A stretch of DNA of 64,000 nt. Source: Rudanella sp031411995 (lineage in GTDB: Bacteria > Bacteroidota > Bacteroidia > Cytophagales > Spirosomataceae). The stretch is from NCBI GenBank assembly GCA_031411995.1, contig JANOCD010000025.1, positions 1 to 64,000 on the forward strand, written 5' to 3'. The position numbers and the translations under genes are program-made. Positions 23,392-33,538 of this stretch are shown here, one piece after another; within the stretch, counting starts at the first letter, position 1, and each line of letters opens with the position of its first letter. A model generated the notes under the pieces. The model had not been told where the DNA came from, ran no database searches, and saw only the letters and a list, made by a program, of their open reading frames with translations.

Positions 23392-26300
23392 ATGAAATTA
23401 CTACTACGAAGATCATCAATCAGTGTATTCAGGTGCTTTCTGCTTGGGCTACTGTTGAGTCTGACCACACTGCTTCAAGCGCAGGATCGGCGCGTAACAG
23501 GCCGAGTAATTGGTGCTGACAATCAGGCCGTGCCAGGCGTTAGCGTTCTCATTAAGGGAAGCCAAAACGGCACCACAACCAACGCCACCGGCGACTATTC
23601 GCTACAGGTGCCCGCTTCGGGGGCCGTGCTGATTTACTCCGCCATTGGGTTTGCAAGCCAGGAGGTCACGGTGGGGAATCAGACCCAGATCAACCTGACG
23701 ATGCAAGAGGCTAACCAAAACCTGAACGAGGTGGTAGTGACGGCTCTTGGTATCAAGAAAGAAGCCAAAACGCTGGGGTATGCCACGGCTAACGTAGCCC
23801 CGGAGCAGATTACGGTGAACCGGACGGTTAACTTCATGAATGCTCTCCAGGGCAAAATTGCCGGGGTTAACATTTCGACCCTCGGCACGGGAGCTGCCGG
23901 GACCAGCAAGATCAGGATTCGGGGGCAGTCTTCGTTTTCGGGACAAAACAACCCACTGATTGTGGTAAACGGGGTGCCTATCGACAACACCAACTTTGGA
24001 CAGAATACAGGCAACGTCGGGGGCGATGGCGCAGTTGGAAACCGCGACTCCAACTACTCAGACGGGGGCGACGGTTTGTCGTCGATCAACCCCGATGACA
24101 TTGAGCAGATGACCGTTCTAAAAGGTGGTACGGCGGCTGCTCTGTATGGCTCTCGTGCCAAAGACGGAGTTATCATGATTACGACCAAAACCAAAGGCGC
24201 GGGGCAGGGTATTGGCGTGATTTACAACAGCAACTTCACAACCGATCAGCCCCTGGACTTCACCGATTTCCAGTATGAATATGGGCAGGGTGAGTACGGC
24301 GTGAGGCCACAGGCGGCTAACCCAACATCGGGCGTGTGGAGTTTTGGTGAGAAATTTGCCGGACAGACGCAAACCCTGTTTGGTGGTCTGACGCTTCCTT
24401 ACGCGCCTGTTAGTAACCGGATTCGGACGTTCTACCGCACCGGCACCACCTGGACAAACACAGTCACGTTGTCGTCGGGCAGCGACAAAGGCGGCTTCAA
24501 CCTGTCGGTGGCCAACCTTGACAACAAAGGCATCACGCGGAACAATACGTTCAATCGCAAAACCATTAATCTTGGTTTCAGCTACAACCTGTCGCCCAAA
24601 CTGAACATAACAGGTACGATCAACTACTCGAACGAGTTCAACAAAAACCCGCCCCAGATTGCTCAACAGGATAACAGTACGCCCACGGTTATTTATACGC
24701 TGGCCAACTCGATGCCCTTAGACGTTCTGGAGGCTAACCAGATTAACCCGGCAACCGGCAACGAGTTTGTGTATTCGCGGTTTATGAACCGGACGAATCC
24801 GTATTTTGTCCTCAACAACAAGTTTGAGAACATCCGCCGGGATCGTTTGTTTGGCAACCTGACCGCCCGCTATAACTTCACCGACTGGCTGTATGGCCAG
24901 GTGCGGGTTGGGCAGGATTTCTGGGCGCGTGACCAGGACTACAACTTCCCAACGGGCCAAGCCTCATTGGCGGCAGCCCCGGCCGGTTTTGTGAATGGCC
25001 GGTATGTGCAGGAGGCCCGCCGGTTCCGCGAATTGAACAGCGATTTTCTGATAGGAGCCAACAAAACCTTCGGTGCCATTGGGGTAAACCTCAACGTGGG
25101 GGGCAACCAGTTGTATCGCCGGAGCGATTTGAACAGTGTTCAGTCCAACGATTTCATTGTGCGGGGCTTATACACCCCACAAAATGGCCGGGTGAAAGAC
25201 CCCTTCTACAGCTTGAGCGAACGCAAGGTGAACTCGTTGTATAGTGCCCTCGAACTGTCGTATAAAGGGTTCCTGTTTGTGAATGCCACCGCCCGCAACG
25301 ACTGGTTCTCGACGCTGGCAGCCGCCAACCGCAGCATCCTCTACACATCGGCGACGGGCAGTTTTGTGTTCTCGCAGGCATTCGAGAACATGCCTTCCTG
25401 GCTGAACTTTGGTAAACTCCGGGGTGCCTATGCCGAGGTGGGTAGCGACGGCGACGTGGGGCCCTACTCCAACAGCCTGTTCTACGGCGTGAATGCTAAC
25501 CTGTTTGCCGGGCAACCGTTAGGGTTTATTACCTCGAACACCATTCCGAGTGCCAATCTGAAACCAAGCCGCACGGCAGAAGCAGAGGGTGGCCTTGAAC
25601 TGAAACTGTTCAACAACCGGGTTGGCATCGACTTCACGTACTACAACAAAATAACGAGCGACCAAATCGTTACGGCTCAGATTTCAGATGGGTCAGGCTT
25701 CACCAGTACGCTCATCAATAGTGGCCAAAGCCGCAACCGGGGCGTTGAATTGTTGCTGAACCTGGCACCCATTCGGACTTCTTCGTTCTCGTGGGACATT
25801 ACGCTGAACGGCTCCTACAACAAAACGAAACTCCTGAAACTGCTGACGGATGATGACGGAACGCCTGAAAAAGATTACAATAAGGACAAGCAGCCAGAGC
25901 AGATTGTGGTAGGCAACGGGGTGTTTGTGGGTGATCTTCGTCAGGTGGTCGGGCAGGAGTTGGGACAACTCTATACCTTTGGTTATCAGCGAAATGCACA
26001 GGGACAACTTGTTCATGGTGGCAACGGACTACCCTTGCGGACACCAACACCTATCTCGTTTGGATCGGCCCTCCCCAAATACATAGGTGGTATCACCAAC
26101 TCGTTTACGTATAAAGGCGTAAACCTGTCGTTCCTGATCGACTTTAAAATTGGCGGCAAAATGATTTCAGGAACCAATCTGAACCTGTTCCGGCACGGTC
26201 TGCAAAAAGAAACGCTGGTTGGCCGGGGCGATGCCGACAACAAAATGGTGGGCGTAGGCGTAAACGATAAAGGTGAAGCGAATACGGTTCGGGCTTTTGT

Positions 26301-26604
26301 GCAGGACTATTACTCGGTTGGGCGGTCGCTTAGCCTGGGCGAACAGGTGCTGTATGATGCCAGCTATAGTAAACTCCGGCAGATCAGCCTCGGCTACGAC
26401 CTGACGAAGTTCCTGCCCAAAACGCTCTTCATCAAAGGCTTCAAGCTGAACGTAGTAGCTAACAACGTGGCCATGCTGAAAAAGTATGTGCCAAACCTTG
26501 ATCCCGAACAATTCGGCTTTAGTTCCGACAACCTCATCGGTCTGGAATCGACGGGTTTGCCAACTACCCGGAGTGTGGGCTTTAACCTCAATGTTCGCTT
26601 CTAA
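23392..26604 (+). CDS. SusC/RagA-family TonB-dependent outer-membrane transporter (first pair)
   Basis: A 1070-residue nutrient transporter. Signal peptide (SVFRCFLLGLLLSLTTLLQAQ), an N-terminal CarboxypepD_reg-like domain (VTGRVIGADNQAVPGVSVLIKG, about 32-110), the TonB box region NEVVVTALGIKKEAKTLGYA, a plug domain with IRIRGQSSFSGQNNPLIVVNGVPIDN and MTVLKGGTAAALYGSRAKDGVIMI (about 115-270), and a C-terminal barrel ending VGFNLNVRF. It forms with the SusD lipoprotein downstream (20-base gap) a lidded channel importing glycan or peptide pieces. No glycosidase or sensor is in the locus, so the substrate cannot be told. Confidence 0.96.
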   Translation: MKLLLRRSSISVFRCFLLGLLLSLTTLLQAQDRRVTGRVIGADNQAVPGVSVLIKGSQNGTTTNATGDYSLQVPASGAVLIYSAIGFASQEVTVGNQTQINLTMQEANQNLNEVVVTALGIKKEAKTLGYATANVAPEQITVNRTVNFMNALQGKIAGVNISTLGTGAAGTSKIRIRGQSSFSGQNNPLIVVNGVPIDNTNFGQNTGNVGGDGAVGNRDSNYSDGGDGLSSINPDDIEQMTVLKGGTAAALYGSRAKDGVIMITTKTKGAGQGIGVIYNSNFTTDQPLDFTDFQYEYGQGEYGVRPQAANPTSGVWSFGEKFAGQTQTLFGGLTLPYAPVSNRIRTFYRTGTTWTNTVTLSSGSDKGGFNLSVANLDNKGITRNNTFNRKTINLGFSYNLSPKLNITGTINYSNEFNKNPPQIAQQDNSTPTVIYTLANSMPLDVLEANQINPATGNEFVYSRFMNRTNPYFVLNNKFENIRRDRLFGNLTARYNFTDWLYGQVRVGQDFWARDQDYNFPTGQASLAAAPAGFVNGRYVQEARRFRELNSDFLIGANKTFGAIGVNLNVGGNQLYRRSDLNSVQSNDFIVRGLYTPQNGRVKDPFYSLSERKVNSLYSALELSYKGFLFVNATARNDWFSTLAAANRSILYTSATGSFVFSQAFENMPSWLNFGKLRGAYAEVGSDGDVGPYSNSLFYGVNANLFAGQPLGFITSNTIPSANLKPSRTAEAEGGLELKLFNNRVGIDFTYYNKITSDQIVTAQISDGSGFTSTLINSGQSRNRGVELLLNLAPIRTSSFSWDITLNGSYNKTKLLKLLTDDDGTPEKDYNKDKQPEQIVVGNGVFVGDLRQVVGQELGQLYTFGYQRNAQGQLVHGGNGLPLRTPTPISFGSALPKYIGGITNSFTYKGVNLSFLIDFKIGGKMISGTNLNLFRHGLQKETLVGRGDADNKMVGVGVNDKGEANTVRAFVQDYYSVGRSLSLGEQVLYDASYSKLRQISLGYDLTKFLPKTLFIKGFKLNVVANNVAMLKKYVPNLDPEQFGFSSDNLIGLESTGLPTTRSVGFNLNVRF

Positions 26605-26623
26605 CCCACTTAATCATACATCT

Positions 26624-28153
26624 ATGAAAAAGATAGAACTAATTTTCAGCCTTGCCTTTTTGATGCTGGTCGCAAGCAGTTGCGATAAAGGGTTCGATAC
26701 ACTGAACATAAACCCAACGGCTGCCACGGCCCTCAACCCGGTTTTTCTGTTCAACAATTCCATTGTGAGCGCGTCCCATCAGACCTCAATTCTGATATTC
26801 GAAAGTGCCATTGTGCAACATATGTTTTCGCCTAACTCCGGGGTGTTGGCTGGTGGCAATTTCAATACCGACAACCGGGGGCCATCGGGGCAGAACGGAG
26901 GAACCTGGCGGCAGTATTACCAAAACGTAAACCGCTATCTGGTAGCCGTAATGGATCAAACCAAGGCCGATGCCAACCGCAGTAACCTCTATAACATGGC
27001 TCGAATCTGGCGTGCTTATACGTTTATGGTGCTGACCGATACCTATGGCGATGTGCCCTACAGCGAGGCCGGATTGGGTTTTCTGAGTGGTAACACCTCT
27101 CCCAAGTACGATACGCAGGAAAGTATTTACGCCGACATCATCAAAGAACTGACCGAGGCATCGGCAGCCTTAGATGCGGCTAAACCGACAGAGGCTGGTG
27201 AGGTCTATTTCGGCGGGAACATTCCCCGATGGAAACGGTTTGGCTACTCGCTGATGTTGCGGGCCGGAATGCGACTCTCAAAAGTGAATCCGACACTGGC
27301 TCAATCGACGGTGCAGAAAGCAGTTGCCGGGGGTGTGCTTCAGTCGAACGCCGATAATGCCGTCATAAAAAACGATGCCAATTATCAGAACCCCGTTGGT
27401 GGACTTCTTAATTCGACCGAAGCAGCTAACTTTTACCTGACAGGCACCTTTGTCGATTTGCTTAAAGCAACCGCCGACCCCCGTTTAGCTTCTATTGCCG
27501 TGCGGTATGTGGGTGCTAAAAGCGGTCCCGAACAAACAGCCGCCCGTGCCAACCGTGATGTGGCAGTTCAGATTGGGATGCCCATGGGCTTTGACAATGG
27601 CACTATTCTGGCCCGCGCTACAGCGGATAAATTAGCCAGTTTCTACGATTATTCGCAGTTAGACCGGACGCGGATGGGCAAACTGGCGGCCCCTTCGTAT
27701 CAGGTTACCTATGCCCAAACCCAATTGCTGCTGGCCGAAGCCGCCCAACGTGGCTGGACAACGGGCAATGCTGCCGATTTTTATAATGCCGGGATCACGG
27801 CCCATATGCAGCAATTAGGTGATTACGATGCTACGTCGCTGGTCCAACCGGCTGCCATAACCGCCTATCTGGCGGCAAATCCCTATACGGCTGCAAAGGG
27901 TTTGGAGCAGATCAACACGCAATACTGGATTGCCTCGTTTTTGAACGGGCCGGAGTCCTTTGCCAATTTCCGGCGGAGCGGTTTCCCCAAACTAACCCCC
28001 AACCCCTATCCGGGCAAAGAGATCAAAGGCACTTTTATTAACCGCCTGACGTATCCCGACAACGAATTGGCGGTGAACAGAGCCAAAATCGACGAAGCCG
28101 TCGCCCGTCAAGGTGCTGATAATCTGGATACTAAAGTTTGGTGGGACAAGTGA
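26624..28153 (+). CDS. SusD/RagB-family nutrient-binding lipoprotein (first pair)
   Basis: A 509-residue surface lipoprotein (KKIELIFSLAFLMLVASSC, lipid Cys about 20) of the SusD-like family, probably the SusD_2 subgroup: opening FDTLNINPTAATALNPVFLF, the TPR-rich core with RIWRAYTFMVLTDTYGDVPYSEA, FGGNIPRWKRFGYSLMLRAGMRLS, and an end typical of the group (LTYPDNELAVNRAKIDEAV). It caps the SusC transporter encoded just upstream. The ATG at 26624 follows the SusC stop; the longer frame into SusC would carry no signal peptide. Ends at a strong bidirectional hairpin. Confidence 0.95.
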   Translation: MKKIELIFSLAFLMLVASSCDKGFDTLNINPTAATALNPVFLFNNSIVSASHQTSILIFESAIVQHMFSPNSGVLAGGNFNTDNRGPSGQNGGTWRQYYQNVNRYLVAVMDQTKADANRSNLYNMARIWRAYTFMVLTDTYGDVPYSEAGLGFLSGNTSPKYDTQESIYADIIKELTEASAALDAAKPTEAGEVYFGGNIPRWKRFGYSLMLRAGMRLSKVNPTLAQSTVQKAVAGGVLQSNADNAVIKNDANYQNPVGGLLNSTEAANFYLTGTFVDLLKATADPRLASIAVRYVGAKSGPEQTAARANRDVAVQIGMPMGFDNGTILARATADKLASFYDYSQLDRTRMGKLAAPSYQVTYAQTQLLLAEAAQRGWTTGNAADFYNAGITAHMQQLGDYDATSLVQPAAITAYLAANPYTAAKGLEQINTQYWIASFLNGPESFANFRRSGFPKLTPNPYPGKEIKGTFINRLTYPDNELAVNRAKIDEAVARQGADNLDTKVWWDK

Positions 28154-28163
28154 CCGTGAACAG

Positions 28164-28214
28164 CCTTTTCAGTGAACAGTCCCGGTTCCCCGCCGGGATT
28201 GTTCACTGAAAAGG
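28164..28214. terminator. Bidirectional terminator between SusD and a minus-strand operon
   Basis: Arms of 22 bases (28164-28185, 28193-28214) with one mismatch and a 7-base loop; CCTTTTC...GAAAAGG. It sits between convergent stops. The words CAGTGAACA inside it recur in the palindrome at 47720-47839. Confidence 0.88.
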
Positions 28215-28556
28215 TTATTTCCCGCACCGTTCCTTCCATTTCGCTTTCATTTGTTCGCGTTGTTCGGGGGTGAGGTGTTGCCAGCGTTCGGCCATTTTTT
28301 CTTTCCAGCGTTGTTGGCGAGGATCACCACGGCTCCAGCCGCCCCCTCGTCCGAACGAGGCCCGCCCCAACCCTCCAAACAGAATTCGGCTGAGTGTCAG
28401 CAAGCCAAGTGCCTGCCAGAAGGTGATGGTTGCAACGCCCAGAATAGCGGGCAGCAGGGTGTTCCAGAGCGTCATAACGAGCCAGCCGACCAGCCCAATA
28501 AACAGGATGGCAAAAACGAGGAACTTAGCCCCCTTGCGAAACCAGTATCGTTTCAT
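28215..28556 (-). CDS. Small two-helix membrane protein downstream of ECF sigma factor
   Basis: A 113-residue protein. Two hydrophobic helices (about 10-32 FLVFAILFIGLVGWLVMTLW and about 36-60 LPAILGVATITFWQALGLLTLSRILFGG), a Gly/Arg-rich turn, and a charged C-terminal helix RWQHLTPEQREQMKAKWKERC. The LTPEQ piece resembles the LTxxQ motif of Spy/CpxP-type stress proteins, but it is short and may be chance. It follows the sigma factor by 17 bases and is probably in its operon; a regulatory or stress role is inferred from this only. Confidence 0.72.
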   Translation of the reverse strand: MKRYWFRKGAKFLVFAILFIGLVGWLVMTLWNTLLPAILGVATITFWQALGLLTLSRILFGGLGRASFGRGGGWSRGDPRQQRWKEKMAERWQHLTPEQREQMKAKWKERCGK

Positions 28557-28573
28557 TTTGTGTATTGACTTTC

Positions 28574-29149
28574 TTATTGATTGTTTAGTTCATCGTACAA
28601 ATCCCGAAGCCGTCGACGCAGGTGCAAAACCGCATACCGTTTTCGGGAAAGTAGCGTGTTGAGCGGCACCCCCAACTCAGCCACCATATCGTTGAACGAT
28701 TGCCCGTCGATTTCGTGCCGGACAAACACATCGCGTTGGTCAGTAGGTAGTTCGGCCAGAGCTTCGTCGATGGCATCGAGAATGGTTTCCCTGAAAAGCT
28801 CACTGTCGGGTGTACCATCGGCTATCACCAGCCACTCGCCCAAAACCGGGGTTTCATCGTCCGAATCTACGGCATTAATCGGTGCATCGAGCGAAATGGG
28901 GCGGGGTTTTCGATACCAGTCGTTGATTTTGTTGCGGGCTACGGCAAAGAGCCACGAAGCCACCCGCTCAATGGGTTTGGTCAATCGGTAGGCCTCGGTA
29001 AGTTCGTAGAAAACATCCTGCAAAATATCCTCAGCCGCATCAGCATCGGGCAGGCGGCTCTGAATAAACCGACTCAGCCGCGAGCGTTCGCGCCGAACCG
29101 TGTCGCGAATGATCTCATTTTGGGCCTGTTCGTCGGTTGTGGTTGTCAT
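28574..29149 (-). CDS. ECF RNA polymerase sigma factor (second)
   Basis: A 191-residue ECF factor. Region 2: RLSRFIQSRLPDADAAEDILQDVFYELTEAYR and VASWLFAVARNKINDWYRK; region 4: LAELPTDQRDVFVRHEIDGQSFNDMVAELGVPLNTLLSRKRYAVLHLRRRL. Acidic insert DAVDSDDETPVLGEW between regions 2 and 4. It leads a two-gene operon with a small membrane protein instead of a recognisable anti-sigma factor. It lies between SusD and a UBP zinc-finger gene; nothing shows that it controls either. A hairpin-prone stretch (29153-29190) lies in the upstream leader. Confidence 0.92.
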   Translation of the reverse strand: MTTTTDEQAQNEIIRDTVRRERSRLSRFIQSRLPDADAAEDILQDVFYELTEAYRLTKPIERVASWLFAVARNKINDWYRKPRPISLDAPINAVDSDDETPVLGEWLVIADGTPDSELFRETILDAIDEALAELPTDQRDVFVRHEIDGQSFNDMVAELGVPLNTLLSRKRYAVLHLRRRLRDLYDELNNQ

Positions 29150-29278
29150 TTAAACAATATCCTTTTCCTTCATAGTCGGAATGAGAAGGAAAATATTGTT
29201 GGCCCAGTGCCTGAAAAGACCCGAAAAGGGAGGAATGGGAAGAAAGCGGGGAGAACGGTAGAATCGACGGAATACTGG

Positions 29279-29557
29279 TCAATAACCAACCATTTGTTCA
29301 TCGACAAAGCACCAGAGCCATCGTTCACCCGGTTCGGCTGAAACCACAACCGGATGCCCCGACTGGTGAAAATGCTTGGTAGCGTGTTTATTGGGCGAAC
29401 TGTCGCAGCAAAGTGTGGTGCCGCAGGTTTGGCAGGTGCGTAAATGCACCCACGAAGATCCTGTTTTCACGCATTCATCGCATTGGTATTCCTGAGCAGG
29501 CGTAATGGACGTAAGCGCGTTGAGGTGAGCGCAGATTTTTTGGGTTAACTGAGCCAT
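29279..29557 (-). CDS. UBP-type zinc-finger protein
   Basis: A 92-residue protein made of one zf-UBP domain, the zinc finger of eukaryotic ubiquitin hydrolases that also occurs as a stand-alone protein in bacteria. Ligands are visible: QCDECVKTGSSWVHLRTCQTCGTTLCCDSSPNKHATKHFHQSGHPVV, and the closing WLWCFVDEQ strand. Bacterial members have no known function and cannot act on ubiquitin tails of their own; some contact free C-terminal ends. It is monocistronic and lies between the ECF sigma operon and the LolA-like gene. Confidence 0.88.
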   Translation of the reverse strand: MAQLTQKICAHLNALTSITPAQEYQCDECVKTGSSWVHLRTCQTCGTTLCCDSSPNKHATKHFHQSGHPVVVSAEPGERWLWCFVDEQMVGY

Positions 29558-29691
29558 AATGTGAGGAACGTTTCTGCAACAAGAACGAATAGACCTGCTG
29601 CTGAGTTTAAACTTTTTGAGTAGTGAATCTGTCTAATTAAAAACAGATTGCCATTTTTACGGACAATCTTGGTTAACCTGAACACCCACGA

Positions 29692-30321
29692 ATGAGAAAA
29701 GCACTGATAGCAATGGTAGCTGTTATTTTAGCAGGGCCAGCCGTTGCTCAAAAGGACAAACGCGCCGGGGATATTCTGGATGCGATGAGCAAAAAGTACA
29801 AAACCTACAAAACTTATCAGGCCGCGTTCTCTTTTACTGCCGACGGAGCCGCCCCTTTCAAAGGTGACCTGACGGTGAAAGACCAGAAGTTTCGGCTCAA
29901 GCTGGGTGGTCAGGAGGTTTTCAACGACGGTAAAACCATGTCCACCTATATTAAGGAGTCTAATGAAGTGAATTTGCAGGACTACGATGGTAGCGAAAAC
30001 AGTGATTTCAACCCCAGCCGAATTTACTCCATCTACAAAAAAGGGTTTAACTACCGGTTTATTGGTGAGCAAAAACTGGCTGGTCGCCCGGTTGAAGTAA
30101 TTGAACTGACACCGGAGAAGAAAAATGCTCAGGTTGCTAAAATACAAATTAGCGTTGATAAGGCCGATAAGTCGGTGAGGAACTGGCAGATAACGGATAA
30201 GACTGGCAAAAAAACGGCTTATACCATCAGTAAATTTACGCCCAATGTGGCCGTGACCGATAGTTATTTCAATTTCGATAAGGCTAAATACCCTGGTGTT
30301 GAAGTGGTTGATTTGCGGTAA
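29692..30321 (+). CDS. LolA-like outer-membrane lipoprotein carrier protein
   Basis: A 209-residue periplasmic protein (signal RKALIAMVAVILAGPAVAQ) of the LolA/LolB superfamily. The family beta-sheet pattern is seen in YKTYQAAFSFTADGAAPFKGDLTVKDQKFRLKLGGQEVFNDGKTMSTYIKESNEVNLQDYD, ending in an AVTDSYFNFDKAKYPGVEVVDL strand. It would carry lipoproteins from the inner to the outer membrane, relevant to the many lipoproteins here. No LolB, LolCDE or FtsK gene is adjacent. It ends at a terminator. Confidence 0.85.
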   Translation: MRKALIAMVAVILAGPAVAQKDKRAGDILDAMSKKYKTYKTYQAAFSFTADGAAPFKGDLTVKDQKFRLKLGGQEVFNDGKTMSTYIKESNEVNLQDYDGSENSDFNPSRIYSIYKKGFNYRFIGEQKLAGRPVEVIELTPEKKNAQVAKIQISVDKADKSVRNWQITDKTGKKTAYTISKFTPNVAVTDSYFNFDKAKYPGVEVVDLR

Positions 30322-30352
30322 GGTACACGAATTGAAATTGGTGGGGGAGCGG

Positions 30353-30384
30353 AGGCATAAAAAGCCTTCGCTTTTTTTATGCCT
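30353..30384 (+). terminator. Terminator after the LolA-like gene
   Basis: Stem AGGCATAAAAAGC (30353-30365) with GC-T7-ATGCCT (30370-30384), two bases bulged, tight 4-base loop TTCG. The T-run is within the right arm. Confidence 0.78.
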
Positions 30385-30533
30385 GATAATCAGCTCTTAA
30401 CTACTAAAGTACTTAGATAACTGTAGTAAGTACTAGACAAGATAAACAACTGATAATGGATAAAAGTACTCAGTAACAAAACAATATTCGTAATTTAGCA
30501 GCAGTATTCATAAAACATTCTGTAAAAACCATT

Positions 30534-33524
30534 ATGAGGAAACGTTTATTAGGTTTTTTGCTCTTGTCGGGATTGACAATAGCAACAGCCTGGGCGCAAA
30601 CGCGCACATTAAGCGGTGTCATTAAAGATGCCAGTGGCAAACCCATTCCGGGGGCCAATGTAGTGATCCGGGGAACCACCCGGGGAACCACAACCGATTC
30701 GCAGGGGCGTTATACTCTGAGCGATGTGCCAGCAAACGGACGAATCCAAATCTCCAACATTGGCTTCTTAGCAACCGAGAAAACGGTTAGCAGCGGCCAA
30801 ACAATGCTAGACATAAGCCTGACCGAAGATGTCTCAAATCTGGAAGAAGTCGTTGTAACGGGACTTGCATCGAGTATTAAGCGATCGAATGCCGCTAATG
30901 CTGTATCAAGTGTGAATGCGGATAAGTTAGTAGGAACAACCCGACCCGCTACATTAGACAATGCGTTGGCGGGTAAAGTAGTAGGGGCCAATATCGTCTC
31001 TAACTCGGGTGCGCCAGGCGGTGGGGTCTCAGTCCGATTGCGGGGTATTTCCTCTATCAACCTAACCACCGAGCCTTTGTATGTGGTAGACGGAATTATC
31101 ATCAACAACTCGCAGTTCAACACAGGTTCAGGGTCGCGGGCGTTCAGCGGGGCAACCACCACGTCAAACGTAAGTTCGCAGGATCAGTCGGCTAACCGTT
31201 TGGCCGATTTGAACCCCGCCGATGTAGAAAATGTAGAGGTTCTCAAAGGTCCCTCGGCATCGGCTATTTACGGAACCCGCGCCAACGCCGGTGTTATCGT
31301 GATTACGACCAAACGCGGCAAATCAGGCAAGACAAAAGTGAATTTTGGTCAGGATGTAGGTTGGGCGCAGGCATTGCGGTTTCTGGGATCATCGAACTGG
31401 GACAACGCCAAAATTGATAAGTTCTTCGAGGTGTATGGCATCAGCGGTTACACACCTGAAGACTACAAGCGGTTGCTAGCCGAATCGAATGGTCGCACCT
31501 GGGACTACGAAAAACTGGCCTTTGGCGAGAAGGGCATGTTGCGCAACACGCGCCTGAGCATTTCGGGCGGTAACGAGCGGACCAAGTTTTTCATTTCGGG
31601 TGGCCTCACCGACGAGAATGGTATTATGAAGCGGACAGGCTTCAACCGGAACTCTCTGCGTGCCAACATCGACCATAAACTCAGCGACCGTATCGATGTA
31701 AGTATGAGTTCTAGCTACATCAATTCAAGCAGTTCGAGAGGATTTTTGGGCAATGATAACAATGGGGTTTCAATTGGCTACAACATCGCCTATATTCCTA
31801 ATTTCATCGACATCACTCGCCGGGCCGACGGTAGCTACCCGACTTGGGAATACACTGGCCAAAACCCGTTCGAGATTATTGATCGGGGCGACAACCTGGA
31901 CCGGACCAACCGCTTTTTGCAATCGGGTTCTGCGACTCTCTATTTGATGAAAAAAGAGAAGAGTACATTGAAACTGCTGGCATCGGGCGGGGTCGATTTC
32001 CTATTGACGGAGAACGAAACGTACTTCCCCGATGACGTAGAGTTTCAAAAGCAACGGGCCAATCCAGGTGCATCGCGTTTTACTAAAAACCGCAGTTTGT
32101 ACACCTATGTACAGTCGTTCTTAACGTACAATACCTCGGTGAATGGTCTAGACCTGCAATCGCAGGTAGGAGCGTTGCGTAACGTGCAGAGCCTGGACCT
32201 AAGCTGGATTCAGGGTGAGGGTCTGCTGGCCGGACAACGCAACCCATTGACAGCCGCCGTACGAACGCCCGATCAGTTCTTCCAGCGTTCGCAGGATGTA
32301 GCCGTCGACGTGAGTCAGGAGGTTAACTGGAAAGACCGCATTATCGCCCGTGCTGGTGTTCGTTTCGACCGGTCGAGCCTAAATGGCGACAACACGAAGT
32401 GGTATGCCTTCCCGAGAGCTAACGTTGCCATCAACTTGACTCGTTTCGACTTTTTCCAGTCGAATATTATCAGCCAACTGAAGCCACGGGTTGCCTTTGG
32501 GCGCACGGGTGGTGTACCAGCCTTTGGTAACTACTTCAACTCGTTGGGCAGCGTAGTGTACGATGGTCGCTTAGGGGCCGTAGCACCAACAAGCGTTGGT
32601 CTGACGAGCGTTGGACCTGAAACAGCGCAGGAAATTGAGGGTGGTATTGACATTGGTTTCTTCAACAACCGGCTATCGCTCGAAGCCACTTATTACGACA
32701 AGACTGTTTTCAATCTGCTCAATCCCTTCACGCTGTCGCCAGGAACTGGTGTGACAAGTTACCGGGCTTTCCCGGTTGGAAATCTTCAGAATAGAGGTAT
32801 TGAACTGGCCTTGACAGCCAATCCGGTGAACAAGTCAAACTTCAACTGGACCACTACGCTTCAGTTCTGGAATAACCGCAGTAAGATCACGAAACTAGAC
32901 ATTCCCGAGGCCTATGTAGGTAACGGCTTTGGCGCGTTTGGTCGCAACCGCTTACGTGTAGGTGCGTCGCCAACTGCGTGGTACGGCACACCGATTGTGA
33001 ACGGTCAACCAACGATGTACGGCGATGCGCAACCCAAGTTTCAGATGTCGTGGTATAACTCGGTTCGGTTCCTAAACAACTTCGACTTCTCGATGCTGTG
33101 GCACACCTCGCAGGGGAATTACAACTCAAGCCTGAATCTTGAATTGAAAGATGAGGGCGGTACTTCGCCCGACTGGGGTAAGGACGACGATGGCGACGGC
33201 ATCCCGAACGGGGCCGATGAGCGTCTGTTCGGTACACCAAATAACAACACAAGTTATTTCATCCAGAACGCCAGTGCGATTCGTCTGCGCGAGGTGGCTT
33301 TGTACTACAATATTCCAAAGACCGCGTTTGGTAAGCTATTTGGAAACACGGTTCAGGGCATTCGTTTGGGTGTATCAGCTCAGAACGTGTTGCTCTTCTC
33401 CAAGTACTTTGGCTACGATACTGAAGCATCGAACTTTGGTAATTCAGCAACGGGCTTCGGGGTCGACCTGACGCCATTCCCGTCGTCGCGCCGGACGTTC
33501 TTCCACCTAAGTGTTGACTTTTAA
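30534..33524 (+). CDS. SusC/RagA-family TonB-dependent outer-membrane transporter (second pair)
   Basis: A 996-residue SusC-like transporter. Signal RKRLLGFLLLSGLTIATAWAQ, CarboxypepD_reg-like domain (LSGVIKDASGKPIPGANVVIRG), TonB box LEEVVVTGLASSIKRSNAANAV, plug with VSVRLRGISSINLTTEPLYVVDGIIINN and VEVLKGPSASAIYGTRANAGVIVITTKRGK, then the barrel ending RRTFFHLSVDF. It is shorter than the first SusC and not a recent copy: plug and barrel differ throughout. The SusD partner follows after 14 bases. Substrate unknown. Confidence 0.96.
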   Translation: MRKRLLGFLLLSGLTIATAWAQTRTLSGVIKDASGKPIPGANVVIRGTTRGTTTDSQGRYTLSDVPANGRIQISNIGFLATEKTVSSGQTMLDISLTEDVSNLEEVVVTGLASSIKRSNAANAVSSVNADKLVGTTRPATLDNALAGKVVGANIVSNSGAPGGGVSVRLRGISSINLTTEPLYVVDGIIINNSQFNTGSGSRAFSGATTTSNVSSQDQSANRLADLNPADVENVEVLKGPSASAIYGTRANAGVIVITTKRGKSGKTKVNFGQDVGWAQALRFLGSSNWDNAKIDKFFEVYGISGYTPEDYKRLLAESNGRTWDYEKLAFGEKGMLRNTRLSISGGNERTKFFISGGLTDENGIMKRTGFNRNSLRANIDHKLSDRIDVSMSSSYINSSSSRGFLGNDNNGVSIGYNIAYIPNFIDITRRADGSYPTWEYTGQNPFEIIDRGDNLDRTNRFLQSGSATLYLMKKEKSTLKLLASGGVDFLLTENETYFPDDVEFQKQRANPGASRFTKNRSLYTYVQSFLTYNTSVNGLDLQSQVGALRNVQSLDLSWIQGEGLLAGQRNPLTAAVRTPDQFFQRSQDVAVDVSQEVNWKDRIIARAGVRFDRSSLNGDNTKWYAFPRANVAINLTRFDFFQSNIISQLKPRVAFGRTGGVPAFGNYFNSLGSVVYDGRLGAVAPTSVGLTSVGPETAQEIEGGIDIGFFNNRLSLEATYYDKTVFNLLNPFTLSPGTGVTSYRAFPVGNLQNRGIELALTANPVNKSNFNWTTTLQFWNNRSKITKLDIPEAYVGNGFGAFGRNRLRVGASPTAWYGTPIVNGQPTMYGDAQPKFQMSWYNSVRFLNNFDFSMLWHTSQGNYNSSLNLELKDEGGTSPDWGKDDDGDGIPNGADERLFGTPNNNTSYFIQNASAIRLREVALYYNIPKTAFGKLFGNTVQGIRLGVSAQNVLLFSKYFGYDTEASNFGNSATGFGVDLTPFPSSRRTFFHLSVDF

Positions 33525-33538
33525 TTAGTTGAATCTCC